Of a stretch of 64,000 nt of DNA, positions 59,592 to 64,000 are shown piece after piece. The position numbers and the translations under genes are program-made. The first letter of the stretch is position 1. Every line of letters starts with the position of its first letter. The notes under the pieces are model-generated. The model saw only the letters and a program-made list of their open reading frames with translations. It was not told the origin of the DNA and ran no database searches. Source of the DNA: Kitasatospora phosalacinea (GTDB taxonomy: Bacteria > Actinomycetota > Actinomycetes > Streptomycetales > Streptomycetaceae); the NCBI RefSeq assembly GCF_000716545.1, contig NZ_JNWZ01000066.1:1-64000 (forward strand), read 5' to 3'.

Positions 59592-62481
59592 ATGAAGCTC
59601 CGCTCCCTGCGCGGCCCCACGGCCGCCCTCACCACGCTGGCGCTGGCCGCCGCCGCCACCCTCGCCGCCGCCCTCGGCGCCGGCAGCGCCTCCGCCGCCA
59701 CCGTCCGGGTCGGCCTCGGCGGCTACAGCGACGCCCGCCCGGCCGGCACCGTCGGCCCGAGCAACTCCGACGGCGCGCCCGTCACCCCCAAGGTCACCCC
59801 CAGGGCGGCCGGGCAGGCCGCGCCCACCAACGACTGGTGGTCCTCGCTGATCTACCAGCGCTACGCGGGCAACCCGTACTCGGAGAACCTGTACGCCCAC
59901 CCGATGACCTTCAAGGCCCAGGCCGCGGGCCTGGAGGTCGGCTACCCCACCACGCCGACCGTCACCCCCCGACGGCCGCCAGTACGACTACACCCACACC
60001 CGGGACCTCACCCTCGGCGTGGCCGGCCTGAACTCCCCCGACACCAAGGCCGACGGCTGGTCCGACTGGACGGTCACCCCGTACTGGGCGGACGGCGCGC
60101 ACACCTTCAGCGCCACCATCGGCCACGGCCTGCCGTACGTGTACGCGCACGCCACCGGCGGGGCCGCGCAGGTCACCACCGCCTCGGCGCCCACCGTCTT
60201 CAGCAACCAGGGCAGCGTGCTCGGCATCACCGTGGCCGGCCACAGCTACGGCCTGTTCGCGCCGACCGGCAGCAGCTGGAGCGTCAACGGCACCACCCTG
60301 ACGGCGAACCTCGGCAGCAAGGACTACTACTCGGTCGCGCTGCTGCCCTCCGCCGCCGACCTGGCCCAGTTCCGCACCTACGCCTACAACTTCGTCACCG
60401 ACACCAAGGTCGGCTGGAACTACGACGAGGCCGCGGGCAAGCTCACCACCACCTTCACCGCCACCACCGCCGCCCAGGAGGGCACCGGCACCGGCACCCT
60501 GCTCGCGCTCTACCCGCAGCAGTGGCAGGCCACCCCGGACGCGCTCACCGCGCTCGCCTACACCTCCCCGCGCGGCACCATGAAGGTCCGCCAGGGCTCG
60601 TCCTTCTCCACCGTGCGGACCGTCACCGGCGTCCTGCCCTCGCTGCCCGACGCCGGCGCCTACGACCGCACCGCCCTCGACGGGTACCTGCACCAGGTCG
60701 CCGACGCGAGCGACCCGTTCAGCGGCGCGACCGACACCTACTGGGTCGGCAAGGCCCTCGGCCGACTCGCCCAACTGGTGCCTATCGCCGACCAGTTGGG
60801 CGACACGGCGGTTCGCGACAAGCTGCTCGGGCTGATCAAGGGCAAGCTGCAGACCTGGTTCGCGGGCACCGGCTCGCCCGGCTTCGCCTACGACTCCACC
60901 TGGAAGACCCTGATCGGCTACCCGGCCTCCTACGGCACCGACGCCGAGCTCAACGACCACCACTTCCACTACGGCTACTTCGTCCAGGCCGCCGCCACCG
61001 TCGCCCGCTACGACACCGCCTGGGCCGCGGACTCGCAGTGGGGCGGAATGGTCAAGCTGCTGGCCAAGGACGCCGCCAACACCGACCGCACCGACGCCCG
61101 CTTCCCCTGGCTGCGCAACTTCGACCCGTACGAGGGCCACGGCTGGGCCTCCGGCCACGCCGGCTTCGCGGCTGGCAACAACGAGGAGTCCTCCTCCGAG
61201 TCGCTGAACTTCAGCGCCGGCCTGCTGCTGTTCGGCGCCGCCACCGGCGACACCGCGCTGCGCGACCTCGGCGTCTACCTGTACACCACCGAGGCCGACG
61301 CCGTGCAGCAGTACTGGTTCGACGCCGACCACCGGGTCTTCCCGGCCGGCTTCCAGCACTCCACCGTCGGCATGGTCTGGGGCTCCGGCGCCGCCTACTC
61401 CACCTGGTGGACGGCCGCGCCCGGCATGATCCACGGCATCAACTTCCTTCCGGTCACCTCGGGTTCGCTCTACCTGGCCCGCCGCAAGGACGATCTGGCC
61501 GCCAACCTCGCCGAGTCGAAGGCCGGCAACGGCGGTGCGTTCACCGACTGGCGCGACCTGCTGTGGGAGGCCGAGGCACTCACCGACCCGGCCGCGGCGA
61601 AGGCCGACTGGGACGCCGGGAACGCGGGCTACACGCCGGAGGAGGGCGAGTCCAAGGCCCACACCTACCACTGGATCTACGACCTCGCCGCCCTCGGCAC
61701 CCTCGACCCGGCCACCACCGCCGACACCCCCACCGCCGCGGTCTTCACCAACGGCACCACCCGCACCCACGTGGCGCACAACTACACCACCGCCGCCCGC
61801 ACCGTGCGCTTCTCCGACGGCTACACCCTGACCGTCCCGGCCCGCTCCACCGCCTCCGAACGCGGCACCAAGCCCGACGGCGGCACCGGCGGCGCCACCA
61901 ACTCCCCCTCCCCGACCGCCTCCCCGTCCCCGTCGGCAAGCACGTCCCCGTCCCCGTCGGCCTCCCCCACCGCCCCGCAGACCCGCACCGACACCCTCTA
62001 CCTGCAGCCCGGCGGCACCCTCACCCCCGCCTACGGCACCGGCGCGACCGGCAGCACCATCGCCTCCGGCGGCGGCACCAACCACGACGGCACGCCCTAC
62101 CAGCCGCTGACGTACACCCTGGGCCACCTCACCGGCACCCTGCGGGCGGGCGGCAGCACCGGATTCGACCTGTACGTGGACGCCGGCTCCACCGTCGCCC
62201 TCGCCCAACAGGCCCGCGTCTCCTACGACTTCGACGGCAACGGCACCATCGACCGGACCGAGACCTACCGCTACTTCGCCACCGACCCCGTCCCCGGCTG
62301 GGAACGCTACAGCGCCGCCGCCGGCCTCCAGTCCACCACCGGCGCCCCGCTCGCCAACCTGAGCAACGGCACCGTCAAGGTCGAGGTCTGGCCCGCCCTC
62401 GGCAACGCCCCCGCCCAACTGCGCACCGGTGCCACGCAGTCCCAGGGCAGCGCCTCCGTGCTGCGCATCCCCTTCGACTGA
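59592..62481 (+). pseudogene. Secreted GH81 endo-beta-1,3-glucanase, frameshifted
   Basis: The gene starts at ATG 59592 with a signal peptide (about 33 residues, 'GAGSASAAT') and a GH81 N-terminal domain ('PTNDWWSSLIYQRY'). At the six-C run 59965-59970 the frame breaks; with one C fewer it would read 'TVTPDGRQYDYTHTRDLTLG' and join the next frame. That frame carries the rest of GH81 ('DHHFHYGYFVQAAATVARYD', 'GHAGFAAGNNEESSSESLNFSAG' with the catalytic Glu pair, 'GMVWGSGAAYSTWW'), a Ser/Pro linker and a C-terminal beta domain of about 165 residues. The protein would be about 960 aa. The break is either a sequencing error or a recent mutation. Confidence 0.85.
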
Positions 62482-62497
62482 CCGACCCCCCCGGACA

Positions 62498-62544
62498 CCT
62501 CCCGGGCCGACGCGGACCCCGACAGTTCCGCCCGGCCCGGGAGG
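62498..62544. terminator. Hairpin terminator after GH81
   Basis: CCTCCCGGGCCG (62498-62509) pairs exactly with CGGCCCGGGAGG (62533-62544), 17 bp after the stop codon. Confidence 0.75.
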
Positions 62545-62687
62545 CCCCGCACCGCCCGAGTACCGCTCCGGACCAGGGTCTTGGCAGAACGCGGAGGATC
62601 GTTGAAGATGCAACTGACATGACCGCGCGCCACGGTCGGCACCACCGTGCGCGCCGGTCCCGCCCGCGCCTCCCAAGGAGCCCCCGC

Positions 62688-63056
62688 ATGGCCGCCCGCC
62701 GGAAGAAGACCCTCACCGCGACCGCCGCCACCGGAGCCGCCCTGCTGCTCGGCGCCGCCCTCGCCCAGCCCGCGGCCGCCGTCGAACTCCCGCACTCCGC
62801 CGTCGCGTACTTCACCAGCGGCAGCGACCTGACGGGCACCCGGTACGCCGTCGACACCACCGACACCGGCTGCCACGACCTCCCGGCCGCCGCGAACTCC
62901 GCCGTCGACTTCACCACCGCGAACATCGCCGTCTACTTCGACACCGACTGCGCCACCGGCCTGCCCGGCAAGCCCGGCGACCTCTCCTACGCCCTCGGCA
63001 GCCTGCACTGGGCCAACTTCCCGTACCCGGACCTCAGTTACCGCGTCACCGGCTGA
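62688..63056 (+). CDS. Small secreted protein of unknown function
   Basis: The 122-aa protein has a signal peptide (residues 1-31, 'LAQPAAAV') and a mature domain of about 90 residues with two Cys ('DTGCHDL', 'DTDCATG') that may form a disulfide, and repeated aromatic strands. The spacing of 'AYFTSGSDLTGTRYAV' and 'NIAVYFDTDCATG' is reminiscent of beta/gamma-crystallin-like or beta-sandwich secreted proteins, but I cannot assign a family. ATG 62688 has AAGGAG upstream. It lies between GH81 and a beta-lactamase gene. Confidence 0.75.
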   Translation: MAARRKKTLTATAATGAALLLGAALAQPAAAVELPHSAVAYFTSGSDLTGTRYAVDTTDTGCHDLPAAANSAVDFTTANIAVYFDTDCATGLPGKPGDLSYALGSLHWANFPYPDLSYRVTG

Positions 63057-63138
63057 CCCGCCGCCCGGCGGCCGCTCCAGCCGGGGCCTCCTCCCGCCGA
63101 TGCACCCGGTGCGACCCGCGCCGCCCGAGGAGGCCCCG

Positions 63139-64000
63139 ATGCACCCGCACCCCACCCGCCGCCACCTGCTCACCGGCGCCGGAGCCGCCGCCCTCGCCCC
63201 CGACCGCCCCGCTCCCGCATCGGCCGGCGAACTCGCCGCCACCTTGCGCGAGTTGGAGCGCGCGCACGGCGCCAGGCTGGGTGTCCTCGGGTACGACACC
63301 GGCAGCGGCGCGACGGTCGGCCACCGCGCGGACGAGACGTTCCCGCTCTGCTCGACGCTCAAGCCGCCGCCGTCGCCGCCGTGCTCCGGCCGGCCACGAC
63401 CTCGCCGCCCGCGTCCACTACACCGACCGGGACGTCACCGACTCCGGCCACGCGCCCGTCACCGGCCGCACCCGCGTCCTGACCGTCGCCGAACTCTGCG
63501 CCGCCGCGATCGAGTCCAGCGACAACACGGCCGCCAACCTGCTCCTGCGCCGCCTCGGCGGGCCCAGCACCGTCACCCGCTTCTGCCGCTCCCCGGGCGA
63601 CCCGGCCACCCGCCTCGACCGCTGGGAACCCGCCCTCAACTCCGCCGAACCCGACCGCGCCACCGACACCACCACCCCCCGCGCGCCGGCCCGCACCTTC
63701 GCCCGCCTCACCCTCGGCGACGCCCTCACCCGCCCCCACCGCGCCCGACTCACCGCCTGGCTGCGCGCCGCCACCACCGGCACCCACCGCCTCCGCGCCG
63801 GCCTCCCACCCGGCTGGGCCCACGCCGACAAGACCGGCACCGGCTCCTACGGCACCACCAACGACCTCGCCCTCGCCTGGCCCCCGCACCGCCCCCCGCT
63901 CGTCCTCGCCGTCCTCAGCACCAAACCCACCGCCCCCGGCGCCGACCCGGACGAACCCCTCCTCGCCCGGACCGCCGCCTTGCTCGCCCGGGCCCTGACC
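63139..64000 (+). pseudogene. Class A beta-lactamase, frameshifted and cut by window edge
   Basis: ATG 63139 (GAGGAGG upstream) starts a Tat-like signal ('RRHLLTGAGAAAL') and the class A N-terminus up to the active-site 'CSTLK' (SxxK). The frame then leaves the family. 'AAVAAVL' continues in a second frame and 'GHDLAARVHYTDRDVTDSGH' in a third from about 63394. In that frame the remaining motifs are intact: SDN in 'ESSDNTAAN', Glu166-like in 'RWEPALN' and KTG in 'HADKTGTGS'. Two frame changes within about 40 bp (63354-63394) abolish a full product. The gene runs past base 64000. Intact homologues hydrolyse penicillins. Confidence 0.8.

Overview
The window is a GC-rich stretch (strong G/C bias at third codon positions, many GTG starts, GGAGG-type ribosome binding sites) of an actinomycete chromosome. 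The gene families present (LppU-like, XRE-cupin/EamA, MmyB-like HTH, ROK and LacI sugar regulators, DasR-type site, Tat-secreted phospholipase C) point to a Streptomyces or Kitasatospora relative. No rRNA, CRISPR array, plasmid or phage module was seen. One tRNA-Pro(GGG) and one intact IS481/IS3-like element are present.

Layout. 0-2 kb: decayed DNA (IS630 transposase and Mrr-type restriction endonuclease remnants) and a resolvase-like gene. 2-17 kb: a LysR regulator with two operons, one nitrilase + APC permease, the other SBP-DppBCDF-like transporter + a second nitrilase. Both operons and an orphan third promoter carry the same T-N11-A palindrome at about -65 of a predicted start site. A large secreted serine hydrolase follows, and a broken piece of a relative lies at 6.8 kb. 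17-19.5 kb: XRE-cupin regulator, EamA exporter and PaiB-like flavoprotein. 19.6-37 kb: a probable galactomannan locus with a LacI-like protein lacking its DNA-binding head, GH36 alpha-galactosidase, an oligopeptide-type ABC transporter, ROK regulator, ROK sugar kinase and two secreted GH26 mannanases. Three of its promoter regions share an AAG(W)(W)AGTC box. An LppU-like gene sits inside the locus.

37-47 kb: a VOC gene with a MerR-type 19-bp-spacer promoter and an abnormal C-terminus, a SnoaL-like gene, an MFS exporter whose start codon lies in the terminal repeat of the adjoining IS, tRNA-Pro, a second MFS exporter, a 20-bp tandem repeat, a TetR/SDR pair (SDR lacking catalytic Tyr/Lys), PEBP, MmyB-like HTH, DJ-1/PfpI and LysR genes. 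48-54 kb: Tat phospholipase C behind two TTGTCC-N2-ACAA-type boxes, a TrmB/LuxR-like regulator behind a DasR-like site, and an EF-G paralogue.

54-62.5 kb: a beta-1,3-glucan locus with GH1 beta-glucosidase, CUT1 permeases and sugar-binding lipoprotein divergent from a secreted GH81 glucanase, with two identical TGAGAGCGCTCTCA operators. The GH81 gene has a one-base frameshift in a C tract. 62.7-64 kb: a small secreted protein and a class A beta-lactamase broken by frameshifts and cut by the window edge.

The least explained unit is the LysR-linked pair of nitrilase/transport operons. It looks like a coordinated uptake-and-deamidation system for an unknown amide or peptide-like nitrogen source.
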